The translations under genes were made by a program, and so were the position numbers. The notes beneath the pieces are model-generated. The model was not told the DNA's origin. It did not search any database and saw only the letters and a program-made list of their open reading frames with translations. A DNA stretch of 64,000 nt from Corynebacterium gottingense (GTDB lineage: Bacteria > Actinomycetota > Actinomycetes > Mycobacteriales > Mycobacteriaceae): the NCBI RefSeq assembly GCF_003693265.1, contig NZ_RDRE01000001.1, forward strand, positions 62,001-126,000, given 5' to 3'. Of this stretch, positions 8,659 through 18,436 are shown piece after piece; position 1 is the first letter of the stretch, and every line of letters begins with the position of its first letter.

Positions 8659-9987
8659 ATGACAACTTCGGCCAAGTACCCAACGTCCGCACACACGTCC
8701 CGCTCCGCCGAGCTGTGGCAGCGCGCGCAGCAGGCCACGCCCGGCGGCGTGAACTCGCCGGTGCGCGCCTTCGGCTCGGTCGGCGGCCAGACGCGCTTCA
8801 TCGAGAGCGCGCACGGGAGCACGCTTATCGACGTCGACGGGAACGCCTACGTCGACCTCATCAATTCCTGGGGCCCGATGATCCACGGCAACGCACACCC
8901 GGAGATCCTCGAGGCAGTGCAGAAGGCGATGCGTGACGGCCTGAGCTTCGGCGCGCCCACCGAGGCGGAGGTGCAGATCGCGGAGATGATCGTGGGCCGT
9001 ACCTCGGTGGAGGAGGTGCGCATGGTCAACTCCGGCACCGAGGCGACGATGTCCGCGGTCCGCTTGGCGCGCGGCTACACCGGCCGCCCCAAGATCATCA
9101 AGTTTGACGGCTGCTACCACGGCCACGTCGACGCGCTCCTCGCCGCAGCAGGCTCCGGGCTGGCCACGTTCTCCCTGCCGGACTCGCCGGGTGTGACGGG
9201 CGCGCAGGCGGCGGACACCATCGTGGTGCCCTACAACGACATCGAGGCCGTGAAGGCCGCGTTCGCGGAAAACGAGGGCGAGATCGCCGCCGTGATCGCC
9301 GAGGCAGCCGCCGGCAATATGGGCACGGTTGCGCCGCAGGACAACTTCAACGCCAAGCTCAAGGAGGTCGCGCACGCCAACGGCGCGCTGCTGATCCTGG
9401 ACGAGGTGATGACGGGCTTCCGCACCTCGTATGCGGGCTGGTACGGCGTGGACCACGTGGCGGGAGACCTGACCACTTTTGGCAAGGTCATCTCCGGCGG
9501 CCTCCCGGCCGCGGCCTTCGGCGGACGCAAGGAGATTATGGAGCGTCTCGCGCCGACTGGGCCGGTGTACCAGGCGGGTACCCTTTCGGGCAATCCGGTC
9601 GCGATGGCGGCGGGCATGGCGTCGTTAAGCTTGGCCTCGGAGGACATCTACCCGGTGCTGGAGCGCAACGCCAGCACCCTGGCCAAGCTGGTGTCCGACG
9701 CGCTGAAGCGCGAGGGCGTGGCGCACAACGTGCAGCGCGCCGCGACGATGCTGTCGTTCCGCTTCGCCGAGGGCGAGGGCCACAACTTTGCTGACATGAA
9801 GGCGGCGGACACCTTCCGCTACGCGCCGTTCTTCCACGCGCTGCTGGACAACGGCGTGTTCGCCCCGCCGAGCCCGTTCGAGACCTGGTTCGTCTCCACC
9901 GCGCTCACCGACGAGGACTTCGGCCGGATCGAGGAGGCCCTGGTGCCCGCGGCGAAGGCTGCGGCGCAGGCGGTGACGCCCGAGTGA
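8659..9987 (+). CDS. hemL: Glutamate-1-semialdehyde 2,1-aminomutase
   Basis: A 442-residue class III aminotransferase-fold enzyme, the usual length for HemL. It converts glutamate-1-semialdehyde to 5-aminolevulinate in the C5 route to tetrapyrroles. Seen in order are [12 protein letters not shown] at the N-terminus, [21 protein letters not shown], and the PLP-lysine motif [18 protein letters not shown] with K276. The gene overlaps the next one by 4 bp (GTGA), so the phosphatase gene is translationally coupled to it. Confidence 0.95.
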   Translation: MTTSAKYPTSAHTSRSAELWQRAQQATPGGVNSPVRAFGSVGGQTRFIESAHGSTLIDVDGNAYVDLINSWGPMIHGNAHPEILEAVQKAMRDGLSFGAPTEAEVQIAEMIVGRTSVEEVRMVNSGTEATMSAVRLARGYTGRPKIIKFDGCYHGHVDALLAAAGSGLATFSLPDSPGVTGAQAADTIVVPYNDIEAVKAAFAENEGEIAAVIAEAAAGNMGTVAPQDNFNAKLKEVAHANGALLILDEVMTGFRTSYAGWYGVDHVAGDLTTFGKVISGGLPAAAFGGRKEIMERLAPTGPVYQAGTLSGNPVAMAAGMASLSLASEDIYPVLERNASTLAKLVSDALKREGVAHNVQRAATMLSFRFAEGEGHNFADMKAADTFRYAPFFHALLDNGVFAPPSPFETWFVSTALTDEDFGRIEEALVPAAKAAAQAVTPE

Positions 9988-10586
9988 CGCGCACGACTGT
10001 GCACCTCGTGCGGCACGGCGAGGTCTACAACCCGAAGAAGGTGCTCTACGGGCGCATGCCCGGCTACCACCTGAGCTCCCGCGGCCGGTCGATGGCGGCG
10101 GTGACCTCGCAGTTCTTCGAGGGGCGCGACGTGACGTACCTGGCGGCGAGCCCGCTCGAGCGCGCGCAGGAAACGGCGGAGCCGATCGCGGAGGTGACCG
10201 GCTGCGAGGTGCACACCCGCACCGACATCATCGAGGCCGGCAACACCTTTGAGGGGCTGCGCACCAAGGGCTGGCGCAGCCAGCTGGTCAACCCGATCCG
10301 GTGGCGGCACATGACAAACCCGCTGGAGCCGAGCTGGGGCGAGTCTTACGAGGCGATCCGCGTGCGGATGTGCGACGCCGTGGACAGCGCCCGCGCCGAG
10401 GCGGAGGGCCACGAGGCGGTGCTGGTGAGCCACCAGCTGCCCATCGTCATGGTGCAGCGCTACGTGCAGGGCAAACGCCTCGCGCACGCGAGCCGCGAGT
10501 GCGACCTGGCCAGCGTGACGTCACTTGTGTTTGACGGCGACGTTGTTGTTGACTGGTCCTACGACACTCCGGCCGAACGCATCTAG
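9984..10586 (+). CDS. Histidine phosphatase (phosphoglycerate mutase-like) protein
   Basis: A 200-residue protein starting at GTG 9984 and overlapping the hemL stop by 4 bp. The branch-1 histidine phosphatase signature [13 protein letters not shown] is at the N-terminus (catalytic His in RHG). A second catalytic His lies in [13 protein letters not shown], and an arginine in [14 protein letters not shown] matches the family. The substrate cannot be read from the sequence. The same gene pair, hemL then a phosphoglycerate mutase-like gene, occurs in other corynebacteria and mycobacteria, just before the thioredoxin-like/ccdA/resB/ccsB series. Confidence 0.88.
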   Translation: MTRTTVHLVRHGEVYNPKKVLYGRMPGYHLSSRGRSMAAVTSQFFEGRDVTYLAASPLERAQETAEPIAEVTGCEVHTRTDIIEAGNTFEGLRTKGWRSQLVNPIRWRHMTNPLEPSWGESYEAIRVRMCDAVDSARAEAEGHEAVLVSHQLPIVMVQRYVQGKRLAHASRECDLASVTSLVFDGDVVVDWSYDTPAERI

Positions 10587-10643
10587 CCCGCTCTGCTGGG
10601 CCAGCGTGCCGGAGTTTTTGAACAGATGAATTGAGAGGTGCCA

Positions 10644-11234
10644 ATGTCCCGACGGACCGCGCTGAGCGCGATTGCAGCGCCGATGGCCGCGTTGCTCCTG
10701 CTTACCGGCTGCGCCAGCTCTGGTGGGGGAGACAACTTTGCGTTCCATTCCCCGGGCGGGCAGACCGAGATCTTCTACGAGGAATCCGAGCGCAAGCCGG
10801 TGGAGCACTTCAGCGGCGAATCGCTCACCGAGCCGGGTACCACGGTGGACCTGCACGACTTTGACGGCAAGATCGTCGTCCTCAACGCCTGGGGCCAGTG
10901 GTGCGCGCCCTGCCGTGCGGAGGTGGATGACTTGCAGGAGGTGCAGGAGCACCTGGACGCGGACGGCACCGGCACGGTCCTGGGCATCAACGTGCGCGAC
11001 CCGCAGCCGGAAATCGCCCGCGACTTCGTCGCCGACAACGGCGTGACCTACCCGTCGATATACGACCCGCCGTTCAAGACCGCTTCCTTCCTCGGCGGCG
11101 TGCCCAGCTCCGTGATCCCCACGACGATCGTGCTGGATAAGCAGCACCGCCCGGCCGCGGTGTTCCTGCGCGAGGTGACCGCCCAGGACGTGCTCGAGGT
11201 GACCGACAAGCTGGCGCAGGAGGGGCAGAGCTAG
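10644..11234 (+). CDS. TlpA/ResA-like thiol-disulfide lipoprotein
   Basis: A 196-residue lipoprotein. The lipobox LTGC places the modified Cys at residue 23. A thioredoxin-like fold follows, with the redox motif WCAPC (C87 and C90) after [13 protein letters not shown] and a cis-Pro region VIPTTIVLD. Proteins of this class keep the apocytochrome heme-binding cysteines reduced outside the membrane. The ATG at 10644 is preferred to the upstream in-frame GTG (10638) because GAGAGG lies at proper spacing. It ends 1 bp before ccdA, so the reductant pair ccdA-tlpA and the resB/ccsB heme-lyase genes appear to form one unit. Confidence 0.9.
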   Translation: MSRRTALSAIAAPMAALLLLTGCASSGGGDNFAFHSPGGQTEIFYEESERKPVEHFSGESLTEPGTTVDLHDFDGKIVVLNAWGQWCAPCRAEVDDLQEVQEHLDADGTGTVLGINVRDPQPEIARDFVADNGVTYPSIYDPPFKTASFLGGVPSSVIPTTIVLDKQHRPAAVFLREVTAQDVLEVTDKLAQEGQS

Positions 11235-11235
11235 C

Positions 11236-12015
11236 GTGGGCGAAGCGTTCTCAGAGGTCGTGGCCACCGGGCCGCTCCTGCTCGGCATGTTGGCCGCCGC
11301 GCTGGCCGGCCTGGTGTCCTTCGCGTCCCCCTGTGTGGTCCCGCTCGTGCCCGGCTACATGTCGTACCTGACCAGCGTGGTCGGCGGCGAGATGACCGTG
11401 GACCAGGACGGCGTGCGCGTGAAGTCGCGCCGCTGGGCCGTCGCCGGTGCCGCCGGCCTGTTCGTGGCCGGCTTCACCGTGGTGTTCCTGCTGGCCACCG
11501 TCTCCGTGTTCGGCGCGATCAGCTTGATCACCCTCAACGCCGAGGTGCTCATGCGCGTTGGCGGCGTGATCACCATCGCGATGGGCCTGGTGTTCCTGGG
11601 CGCGGTGCCTGCGCTGCAACAGGACCGGCGCTTGCAGCCGCGGCGCTGGGCCAACGTGCTCGGCGCCCCGCTGCTCGGCGGCGTGTTCGCGCTGGGGTGG
11701 ACGCCCTGCCTCGGGCCGACGCTGGCGGCGATCATGTCGGTCTCCGTCGGCACCGAAGGGATGACCGCGGCGCGCGGCGTCCTGCTGGTAGTGGCGTACT
11801 GCCTGGGCCTCGGCCTGCCGTTTGTGGTGGTGGCGCTAGGGTCCGCGCAGGCGGTGCGCAGCGTCGAGTTCCTGCGCCGCCACTCCCACACCATCAAGGT
11901 GATCGGCGGCGTGCTGATGATCCTCGTCGGCGTGCTCCTTGTCACCGGCGCGTGGAACGTGTTCGTCGGCTGGATCCGACAGTGGACCTTGCGTTATGGA
12001 GCGACGGTGATCTGA
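11236..12015 (+). CDS. ccdA: Cytochrome c biogenesis thiol transporter CcdA
   Basis: A 259-residue membrane protein of about six helices starting at GTG 11236. Two PC motifs typical of CcdA/DsbD-beta are present: [18 protein letters not shown] near the N-terminus and [15 protein letters not shown] in the second half. CcdA passes reducing equivalents from cytoplasmic thioredoxin across the membrane, here presumably to the adjacent TlpA-like lipoprotein. Its stop is 1 bp before the resB start, indicating a tight operon. Confidence 0.93.
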   Translation: MGEAFSEVVATGPLLLGMLAAALAGLVSFASPCVVPLVPGYMSYLTSVVGGEMTVDQDGVRVKSRRWAVAGAAGLFVAGFTVVFLLATVSVFGAISLITLNAEVLMRVGGVITIAMGLVFLGAVPALQQDRRLQPRRWANVLGAPLLGGVFALGWTPCLGPTLAAIMSVSVGTEGMTAARGVLLVVAYCLGLGLPFVVVALGSAQAVRSVEFLRRHSHTIKVIGGVLMILVGVLLVTGAWNVFVGWIRQWTLRYGATVI

Positions 12016-12016
12016 G

Positions 12017-13660
12017 ATGCAACTCGTATCGGCGACAACGACTTGGCTGCGCAAGACGTGGCACTGGCTGACCAGCATGCGCACCGCGCTCGTCCTGCTC
12101 TTCCTCCTCTCGCTCGCCTCCATTCCGGGTGCCCTGCTCCCGCAGCGCAACGTGAGCGAGTCGCTCGTGCAGGACTACCTGGACGCCAACCCGACGATGG
12201 GTCCGATTTATGACAGGTTGCAGCTTTTCGACGTCTTCAGCTCCTCCTGGTTCGTCGCCATCGTCACCCTGCTGATGATCTCCCTGGTCGGTTGCATCAT
12301 CCCGCGTTCCATGGACCACTGGCGCGCCTACCGCGCCACCCCGACGCGCGCGCCGCGCTACCTCTCGCGCATGCCCATGCACGCGCAAGCCACGGTGGAC
12401 GCCGGCCAGGACGAGGTGGAGGCGAAGGTCCGCCGCCTGCTCAAGCGCTGGCACGTGGCCGCCTACTCGCCGGAGGAGGACCGCGCCGGGACGTTTTCCC
12501 TGGCCGCCGAGCGCGGCTACACCCGCGAGCTGATGAACCTGCTCTTCCACGTGGGCATCGTCGGCATGATCGTCGCCTTCGCCGCCGGCCGCATGGTCTT
12601 CTACGAGGGCCAGGTCATCGTGGTGACCAACTCCGAGTCCCAGTACGCCGTGCCGGTGGAGCAGTCCACCGAGTTCTGCAACACGTCCCCCGCCAACTTT
12701 GACGTGTTCCGCGCGGGGCCGCTTTTCGACGGCACCGGGCTCACCCCCTTCTGCATCGATGCACACAACTTCCGCGCTGAATACTTAAACAGCGGCCAGG
12801 CGAACGGCTTCTGGTCCGACGTGTCCTACACCGACGACCTGACCGCGCCGAAGGACAGCTGGCAGGAGACCACCCTGGCGGTCAACCACCCGCTGCGCAT
12901 CCACGGCGACCGCGTCTACCTGCAGGGCCACGGGTTCGCCCCGCAGGTCACGGTGACGTGGCCCAACGGCGAGACCCGCACCCAGATGATGCAGTTCCGC
13001 CCCACGGACACGCAGACGTTCCTGTCCTCGGGCGTGATGCGCTTTGACCCGCCCGCCGGCATGTTCCCGGACCTGGCGGACCGCCGCCAGAACCAGATCG
13101 CGTTGGAGGGCAACTTCGCGCCGACGGCCCAGTGGGGCAGCCAGGACGGGGAGACGCTGCAGTCGTCGTTCCCGTCGATGGATGACCCGGCGCTGTCCAT
13201 GGACATCTACCGCGGCGACGCTGGCTTGGACTCGGGCCGCCCGCAGAACATCTTCGTGCTCGACCAGATGCTCATCGCGGAAGGCCAGCTGCAGAAGCTG
13301 GAGCGCGTCAACCTCACCCCGGGCGAGGAGATCACCGTGGACGGCGGGATCAAGGTGCGCTTCGACGGCGCGGCCGAGTACGCCAACTACCAGATCTCGC
13401 GCGACCCGACGCAGGTGTGGGCACTGGTCACCACAGTGATCATGCTCGCCGCGCTCGCCGGCTCGCTGACCATCAAGCGCCGCCGCGTCTGGGTCCGCCT
13501 CGCCCCGGTCGCCGGCGGCGGGACCGCGGTGGAGATCGCGGGCCTGGCGCGCACGGACCGCGCCGGGTGGGGCCCGGAGTTTTCCGAGCTCGTCGAGGAG
13601 ATCCTGGGGGAGCACCCGGATGATGACGGGGACGATGACGAGCTGGATGACCTTGGATAA
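12017..13660 (+). CDS. resB: Cytochrome c biogenesis protein ResB
   Basis: A 547-residue system II cytochrome c synthase subunit. Three N-terminal membrane segments (RTALVLLFLLSLASIPGALLP, the segment ending MISLVGCII, and LFHVGIVGMIVAFAAGRMV) are followed by a large extracytoplasmic domain. A fourth helix, WALVTTVIMLAALAGSLTI, precedes a basic and then Asp-rich C-terminus. ResB works with the CcsA/CcsB-type protein to deliver heme to apocytochrome c. In corynebacteria the main client is the cytochrome bcc complex. The acidic tail (DDDGDDDELDD) is unusual but of unknown meaning. Confidence 0.93.
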   Translation: MQLVSATTTWLRKTWHWLTSMRTALVLLFLLSLASIPGALLPQRNVSESLVQDYLDANPTMGPIYDRLQLFDVFSSSWFVAIVTLLMISLVGCIIPRSMDHWRAYRATPTRAPRYLSRMPMHAQATVDAGQDEVEAKVRRLLKRWHVAAYSPEEDRAGTFSLAAERGYTRELMNLLFHVGIVGMIVAFAAGRMVFYEGQVIVVTNSESQYAVPVEQSTEFCNTSPANFDVFRAGPLFDGTGLTPFCIDAHNFRAEYLNSGQANGFWSDVSYTDDLTAPKDSWQETTLAVNHPLRIHGDRVYLQGHGFAPQVTVTWPNGETRTQMMQFRPTDTQTFLSSGVMRFDPPAGMFPDLADRRQNQIALEGNFAPTAQWGSQDGETLQSSFPSMDDPALSMDIYRGDAGLDSGRPQNIFVLDQMLIAEGQLQKLERVNLTPGEEITVDGGIKVRFDGAAEYANYQISRDPTQVWALVTTVIMLAALAGSLTIKRRRVWVRLAPVAGGGTAVEIAGLARTDRAGWGPEFSELVEEILGEHPDDDGDDDELDDLG

Positions 13661-13676
13661 TGGCCCGCTGATGGAG

Positions 13677-13682
13677 TAGATT
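13677..13682 (+). promoter_or_regulatory. Candidate -10 (TAGATT) for ccsB
   Basis: TAGATT ends 7 nt before ATG 13690. This is why I prefer that ATG over the in-frame TTG at 13681, which lies inside the hexamer. The alternative is a GGAG-led start at the TTG. Confidence 0.4.
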
Positions 13683-13689
13683 GAGCACC

Positions 13690-14709
13690 ATGCTTGTCAA
13701 CACCACCATGGCGGAGCTGTCCGATCTGACCTTCCGCACCGCGTTCATCATCTACATCGTGGCGCTGCTCATGGCGTGCGTGTACTACGGCCGCGTTCTT
13801 GCGGTCGTGGACGTGCGGCGCGAGCGCCGCGCGGCGCAGCAGGAGCGCGCCGCGGAGAAGGTAGCGGTTGGGGCTGGGGGGCCGGTGGTCGTCGAAAAGC
13901 AACTGCCCCCGGAACCCGAGCTTGACGGCGTCTACGAGAAGCGGGTGGCCGCCGCCCGCAAGTGGGCGGGCATGACGCAGGCCCTGGTGTGGGTCGGCGT
14001 GGCGCTGCACATCGTCGCGTTTGTCACGCGCGGCATCGCGGCGCGGCGCTTCCCGCTGGGCAACCTGTACGAGTACATCCTGTTCATGACCGCGGTGATC
14101 ATGGTGGCCGCCGCGATCGTGATCGGGCGGAAGGGCTGGCACACGGTGTGGCCGTGGCTGCTGTTCCCCATGGTCATCGCGATGTTCCTCAACTCCACGG
14201 TGTTCCACATGCAAGCCGCCCCGGTGGTGCCGGCGCTGCAGTCCTACTGGATGCCGGTGCACGTTTCCACGGTGTCGATCGGCGCGTCGATTGGCATCGT
14301 CTCCGGTGTGTTCGCGATGCTGTACCTACTGCGCATGTGGCAGCCGAAGGGTGAGGAGCACGGTTTCATTGGCAAGATTGTGCACCCGCTGCCGTCGGCA
14401 AAGACGCTGGACCAGATCACCTACAAGACGGCGATCATTACGCTGCCGCTGTTCGGCATCGGCATCGTCTTCGGCGCGATCTGGGCCGAGGTGGCTTGGG
14501 GCCGCCCGTGGAACTGGGACGCGAAGGAAACCGTGTCCATGATCACCTGGATCCTGTACGCCGCTTACCTGCACGCGCGCGCGACCGCGGGCTGGAAGAA
14601 CTCCAAGGCGGCCTGGATTAACGTGTTTGCCCTGGCGATGACGATCTTCAACATGACGTACGTGAACACGGTGATTGCGGGTCTGCACTCGTACGCGGGC
14701 CTGAACTAG
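13690..14709 (+). CDS. ccsB: Cytochrome c biogenesis protein CcsB (CcsA/ResC-type heme handling protein)
   Basis: A polytopic protein of about 339 residues. The diagnostic tryptophan-rich heme motif WGRPWNWDAKE (about residues 270-280) lies between membrane helices and is followed by MITWILYAAYLHAR. Conserved histidines before and after it would ligate heme. With ResB it forms the system II cytochrome c synthase. TTG 13681 is a possible alternative start three codons upstream. It is the last gene of the cytochrome c block before galE. Confidence 0.93.
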   Translation: MLVNTTMAELSDLTFRTAFIIYIVALLMACVYYGRVLAVVDVRRERRAAQQERAAEKVAVGAGGPVVVEKQLPPEPELDGVYEKRVAAARKWAGMTQALVWVGVALHIVAFVTRGIAARRFPLGNLYEYILFMTAVIMVAAAIVIGRKGWHTVWPWLLFPMVIAMFLNSTVFHMQAAPVVPALQSYWMPVHVSTVSIGASIGIVSGVFAMLYLLRMWQPKGEEHGFIGKIVHPLPSAKTLDQITYKTAIITLPLFGIGIVFGAIWAEVAWGRPWNWDAKETVSMITWILYAAYLHARATAGWKNSKAAWINVFALAMTIFNMTYVNTVIAGLHSYAGLN

Positions 14710-14715
14710 CTGCGT

Positions 14716-14721
14716 TAGACT
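14716..14721 (+). promoter_or_regulatory. Candidate -10 (TAGACT) for galE
   Basis: TAGACT ends 8 nt before the galE ATG in a 20-bp gap, with no Shine-Dalgarno. This is the leaderless layout. Confidence 0.5.
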
Positions 14722-14729
14722 CACAGGTT

Positions 14730-15719
14730 ATGAAGGTTCTTATCACTGGCGGGGCCGGCTTTATCGGCTCCACGATCGCTTCCTGCTGCGCCGACAACGG
14801 AATTACCCCGGTGATTCTGGACGATTACTCCACCGGCCTGCGCGCCTTCGCCGAGCGCTTCGACCACTACGAGGGCGACATCGCCGACGTGGCGCTGCTG
14901 CACCGCATCCTGGACGAGCACCCGGACATCGAGGCCGTCGTCCACTGCGCCGCGAAGATCGTCGTGCCGGAGTCCGTCTCGCGCCCGCTGTACTACTACG
15001 AGAATAACGTGGGCAAGGCCACGACCTGCGTACGTACCCTGTCTGAGCGCGGCGTGAAGCGCGTCCTGCTCAGCTCCACCGCCGCCATGTACGTCCCCGG
15101 CGAGGACCTGATGGTCACCGAGCAGAGCACGGCAGACCCGTCGAGCCCCTACGCCGCCTCGAAGTGGATGCTGGAGCGAGTGCTTGCCGACGCCGCCTCG
15201 GCCGGCCTCATCCGCGCCATCTCACTGCGCTACTTCAACCCCATCGGGGCGGACCCGCAGCTGCGCACCGGCCTGCAGAACCCGGCCCCGTCCCACGCGC
15301 TGGGCAAGATGATCTCCGCCTACCAGGCCGACGAGCCGTTCACCGTCACCGGCGTGGACTGGCCCACCCGCGACGGCTCGGGCCTGCGCGACTACGTCCA
15401 CGTGTGGGACCTGGCCCGCGCGCACGTCGCCGCGCTGAAGGCCGAGGCGTCAGCGCTGGCGGACTACGAGGTGATCAACCTGGGCACCGGCCAGGGCACC
15501 ACCGTCTTCGAGCTGGCCAACGCGGTCGGCGAGGCCACCGGCAAGCCCCTGGAGGTGCGCACCGCCCCGCCGCGCGACGGCGATGTGGTCGGCTGCGCCA
15601 CCCGCACCGAGAAGGCCGAGCAGTTGCTCGGCTGGCGCGCGGAGTACACCGTGGCGGACGGCGTGCGCCACTCGCTCGCCTGGGCGGAGAAGCTGCCCGA
15701 GGTGCTGGAACAGCGCTAG
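14730..15719 (+). CDS. galE: UDP-glucose 4-epimerase
   Basis: A 329-residue extended SDR enzyme. The NAD motif GGAGFIGS is at residues 7-14, followed by DDYSTG, and the catalytic Ser/Tyr/Lys lie in LSSTAAMY and SPYAASK. Downstream, RYFNPIGADP and RDYVHVWDLARAH are GalE hallmarks. It interconverts UDP-glucose and UDP-galactose, the latter feeding the arabinogalactan of the mycolate cell wall. It has its own putative leaderless promoter and is followed by a gene on the opposite strand. Confidence 0.93.
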   Translation: MKVLITGGAGFIGSTIASCCADNGITPVILDDYSTGLRAFAERFDHYEGDIADVALLHRILDEHPDIEAVVHCAAKIVVPESVSRPLYYYENNVGKATTCVRTLSERGVKRVLLSSTAAMYVPGEDLMVTEQSTADPSSPYAASKWMLERVLADAASAGLIRAISLRYFNPIGADPQLRTGLQNPAPSHALGKMISAYQADEPFTVTGVDWPTRDGSGLRDYVHVWDLARAHVAALKAEASALADYEVINLGTGQGTTVFELANAVGEATGKPLEVRTAPPRDGDVVGCATRTEKAEQLLGWRAEYTVADGVRHSLAWAEKLPEVLEQR

Positions 15720-15725
15720 TTCCGG

Positions 15726-15980
15726 CTAGCTGCCCTCCCCGTCGCGGCGCTTGCGGCGCTCCTCCTCTTCGCGCCGCTTGCGCTCCGCCTCCTCGCGGGC
15801 GCGCCGCTCCTTGAAGCGGTTCTTCTCAATGTTCCAGAGGAACTCCTCATCATCGTCGGGCCCCTTGATCTGCGGCCGCTCCGGCGCCTGCTCGACCTGC
15901 TTGTTCGAGCCGGGTCCGAAGGCGCGCCACATCAGGTACACGGCGAGGACGATGAGTACGAGGAGTAGTAGCCTTCCCAT
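15726..15980 (-). CDS. Small single-TM protein with charged coiled-coil tail
   Basis: An 84-residue protein: a membrane helix at residues about 3-19 (RLLLLVLIVLAVYLMW), then a polar linker with PDDDEEFLWNIEKNRFKERR, and a Glu/Arg-rich C-terminus likely to be helical. The start at 15980 follows GGAAG very closely; an in-frame ATG at 15992 would add four residues. Small proteins of this form occur downstream of galE in corynebacteria, but no function is known to me. It converges on galE with 6 bp between stops. Confidence 0.65.
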   Translation of the reverse strand: MGRLLLLVLIVLAVYLMWRAFGPGSNKQVEQAPERPQIKGPDDDEEFLWNIEKNRFKERRAREEAERKRREEEERRKRRDGEGS

Positions 15981-16006
15981 GACTTCCAACATACTTGGTG
16001 GCCGTC

Positions 16007-16012
16007 TAGGGT
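16007..16012 (+). promoter_or_regulatory. Candidate -10 (TAGGGT) for the DUF4229 gene
   Basis: TAGGGT ends 7 nt before ATG 16020, with no ribosome binding site. Confidence 0.4.
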
Positions 16013-16019
16013 TAGGCAT

Positions 16020-16328
16020 ATGCAACAACAACCGCCGGAAGTTGATCCCGCCGCCCGCTCGCGCGCAAATAAGGCCGCCGCGATCTACGGGCTGTGCAGG
16101 CTCGTGCTGTTCATCGCGCTCACCGTGGTGATCCAGGGCGCGGCCATGCTCATCGGCGCCCCAGTGCCGCTGATCATCTCCGCGCTCCTCGCCCTGATCG
16201 TGGCGTTCCCGCTGTCCATGCTGGTGTTCAAGCGCCAGCGGATTGAGGCCACCGAGGCCGTTGCGCACTGGCGCGAGCAGCGCAAGCTGCGCAAGGAGTG
16301 GATCTCCAGCGAGCTGAGCGAGCGCTAG
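16020..16328 (+). CDS. DUF4229-like small membrane protein
   Basis: A 102-residue protein with a polar N-terminus of about 22 residues, two hydrophobic segments (YGLCRLVLFIALTVVIQ and VPLIISALLALIVAFPLSMLV), then a basic amphipathic tail (FKRQRIEATEAVAHWREQR). This pattern matches the actinobacterial DUF4229 family, whose function is unknown. It is divergent from the preceding small protein; the 39 bp between their starts hold both promoters. It converges with the AEC transporter, 3 bp apart. Confidence 0.7.
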   Translation: MQQQPPEVDPAARSRANKAAAIYGLCRLVLFIALTVVIQGAAMLIGAPVPLIISALLALIVAFPLSMLVFKRQRIEATEAVAHWREQRKLRKEWISSELSER

Positions 16329-16331
16329 CGC

Positions 16332-17246
16332 CTACCCGAACAGGGCGGCGATCGCGAGCATGGCGGGCAGCGAGAGGAACGTGGTGAGGAAGACGGTGTC
16401 GCGCGAGACCGTCTGGCCGACCTGGTAGGTGGCGGCGTAGTTGTACACGTTTTGCGCGGTGGGCAGCGCCGCGAGGATGAGCGCCGCGTAGAGCTCGGTG
16501 CCGTCGAGGCCCAGGGCGTATCCGACGCCGAGGGCGATGGCGGGCATGCCGACGAGCTTGAGGAGGGTGGCGGTGAGCGTCGGTAAGCGATCATGCGTGA
16601 GCACGGAATCCCCTTTCAACGAGGCGCCGAAGCTCATAAGGATGAGCGGGATGGACGCGCCGCCGAGGATCTCCAGCGGCGCGAGCACGGGCTCGGGGAC
16701 CTCCCAGCCGGAGGCGGAGACGGCGAAACCAGCGAAGGCGGCGAGCACGACCGGCGCCGTTATGCCCGCGACGATGGAGCCGCCGATCGAGCGCAGGCTC
16801 GCCCCGCCAGCGTTGAGGCCGGCGATGATGACGGGGGAGAGCACCGCCATTTGCAGCACGAGCGCGGGGACGACGTAGGTGGCGTCGCCGATCACGTAGG
16901 TGGCGATGGGCAGCCCGATATTGACCGAGTTGTAGTAGCTTGACGCGGCCGCGCCCGCCATCGTCTCGGCGAAGCTGCGGCGGAACAGCAGGGCGCTGAG
17001 CAGCCAGTACAGGAGCATGGTGGCTACCGACGCCACCGCGATCACCCCCATGACCGGCGACAGAAACGCGGACGTGTCCGAGGTGGACACGCTGGAGAAG
17101 ATGAGCGCCGGGGTGCACGCCCAAAACGCGATGCGGTTGAGCTGCAGGCGCGCCTCGCCCTGCCCGATCACGCCTCTGTGCGCCAGCAGGAACCCCACCG
17201 CGATGACGGTGAGGATGATGGCGAAACCAGTCAGGACGTCGAGCAT
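16332..17246 (-). CDS. AEC-family (auxin efflux carrier) transporter
   Basis: A 304-residue membrane protein with about ten helices in the two-half arrangement of the AEC family. The N-terminal segment DVLTGFAIILTVIAVGFLLAHRGVIG and the repeated half around LEILGGASIPLILMSFGASL are typical. Substrates in this family are usually organic anions such as malate, but none can be assigned here. The start is supported by AAGGAGGG 8 nt upstream on the minus strand. Confidence 0.85.
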   Translation of the reverse strand: MLDVLTGFAIILTVIAVGFLLAHRGVIGQGEARLQLNRIAFWACTPALIFSSVSTSDTSAFLSPVMGVIAVASVATMLLYWLLSALLFRRSFAETMAGAAASSYYNSVNIGLPIATYVIGDATYVVPALVLQMAVLSPVIIAGLNAGGASLRSIGGSIVAGITAPVVLAAFAGFAVSASGWEVPEPVLAPLEILGGASIPLILMSFGASLKGDSVLTHDRLPTLTATLLKLVGMPAIALGVGYALGLDGTELYAALILAALPTAQNVYNYAATYQVGQTVSRDTVFLTTFLSLPAMLAIAALFG

Positions 17247-17316
17247 CCGCGGTTCCCTCCTTCTGTAATCTTGGTCGAGGTAGTGGCACCAAGTATGACA
17301 CCTGGGAGGAATCGTG

Positions 17317-17622
17317 ATGGGACCGCGGTGGCGGATGTTGGTAGTTTACGTGGTGGCGTCGACAGGCTTGCTCCTCGTCTCGTCGATCTTCGGGCCGATG
17401 GGCTGGGCCGTTCCGCTCTTGGTGCTCAACCCGCTGCTCGTCGCGGTGCTGGCGTGGCGCGACACGGCCCGCCGCGGCGCGACCTGGTGGTGGTTCGCCG
17501 TCCCCGTTTTGGCGGGAGCCTTGCAGGTGCTCGTCCTCATGAACGCATCCGCGCTCCCGTTCGTCGCGCTCCTGCTGGTCGGCGCGGGCATCGGCACCCT
17601 GGGCGGCCGCGCGCGGAATTGA
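17317..17622 (+). CDS. Hypothetical small membrane protein
   Basis: A 101-residue hydrophobic protein with about three or four helices and a WW/R-rich middle (RDTARRGATWWWF). ATG 17317 is preferred over GTG 17314 because GGGAGGA ends 6 nt before it. No motif is recognised. It is divergent from the AEC transporter, with 70 bp between the starts. Confidence 0.65.
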   Translation: MGPRWRMLVVYVVASTGLLLVSSIFGPMGWAVPLLVLNPLLVAVLAWRDTARRGATWWWFAVPVLAGALQVLVLMNASALPFVALLLVGAGIGTLGGRARN

Positions 17623-17712
17623 CGGACTCTCCCAGGCGGGCGGCCAGCGCTACGTAATAGTTGCCGCCTACGTTGGTTCGGGCAATTGCAGCCTATCGAC
17701 GAAAGGCCCAAC

Positions 17713-18252
17713 GTGAGCAGGACCGCATCCGTCATCGCAGTGGTGTGCGCTTCCGCAGCGGCGCTGACTGCCTGCGGCAACTACGTCAACGTGGACGTCA
17801 TCGGCGCCGCCGGGTTTTCCCACGACGAGGAGGGCCACATCATCGCGCACGTGAACACCTGCGGTGAGGAGATGAGCGAGCTCGAGGTCGCCGCCGACCG
17901 CATCGGTCTCGCCGAGGACGAGGAGAACCGGGTGCTGGCCAAGTTCACCGCCGCCGAGCCGCAGACCGGCCACGTGCAGGTGCCGCTTGATGGGCCGAGC
18001 TCCGGCCCGTGGGCCGCGGAAGCACCGCTCGACGCCTCCTATCCCGAGGATCGCACCCTCCTGCTTAACCCGGCGCCGGACGACAGGGGCGGGCAGGGGC
18101 CCTTCAGCAAGGAGAGGTCCTTCACTCCCGCCAGCGCCGCCAAGCAGCAGATCCTGGAACAGCCCGCCGGCACCATTGTGTCCGTGAACCCCTACGACGG
18201 CTCGACAGACACGTGGAGCCCCGCGGATTTCGATGCCGCGTGCGGGGAGTAG
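17713..18252 (+). CDS. Hypothetical lipoprotein
   Basis: A 179-residue exported protein starting at GTG 17713, with GAAAGG 6 nt upstream. The signal sequence ends in the lipobox LTAC, so the Cys in TACGNY would be lipidated. The mature part is acidic and has two further cysteines (VNTCGEEMSE and the C-terminal AACGE), which could form a disulfide. No known domain was recognised. It is followed by a hairpin that looks like a terminator. Confidence 0.72.
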   Translation: MSRTASVIAVVCASAAALTACGNYVNVDVIGAAGFSHDEEGHIIAHVNTCGEEMSELEVAADRIGLAEDEENRVLAKFTAAEPQTGHVQVPLDGPSSGPWAAEAPLDASYPEDRTLLLNPAPDDRGGQGPFSKERSFTPASAAKQQILEQPAGTIVSVNPYDGSTDTWSPADFDAACGE

Positions 18253-18258
18253 CTGCCG

Positions 18259-18282
18259 TCTACTCTGCGGCGGCAGAGTAGA
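18259..18282 (+). terminator. Hairpin after the lipoprotein gene
   Basis: Arms TCTACTCTGC (18259-18268) and GCAGAGTAGA (18273-18282) are perfectly complementary around a GGCG loop. A weak T-rich stretch (AATCGTTT) follows, which could give Rho-independent termination 7 bp after the stop codon. Confidence 0.6.
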
Positions 18283-18436
18283 AATCGTTTCGCTCGCTGT
18301 CACAGGAGTGCGGTTTTACCCCATTTGCAAACAAAATAGGCATACCCCTTGAAATCGAACAATAGTGTGGGTACAGCTGATGGCAATGAACTACTTTACT
18401 ACTCACTAGCTCCGCCCCGGCTTCGTCTGGGGTGGG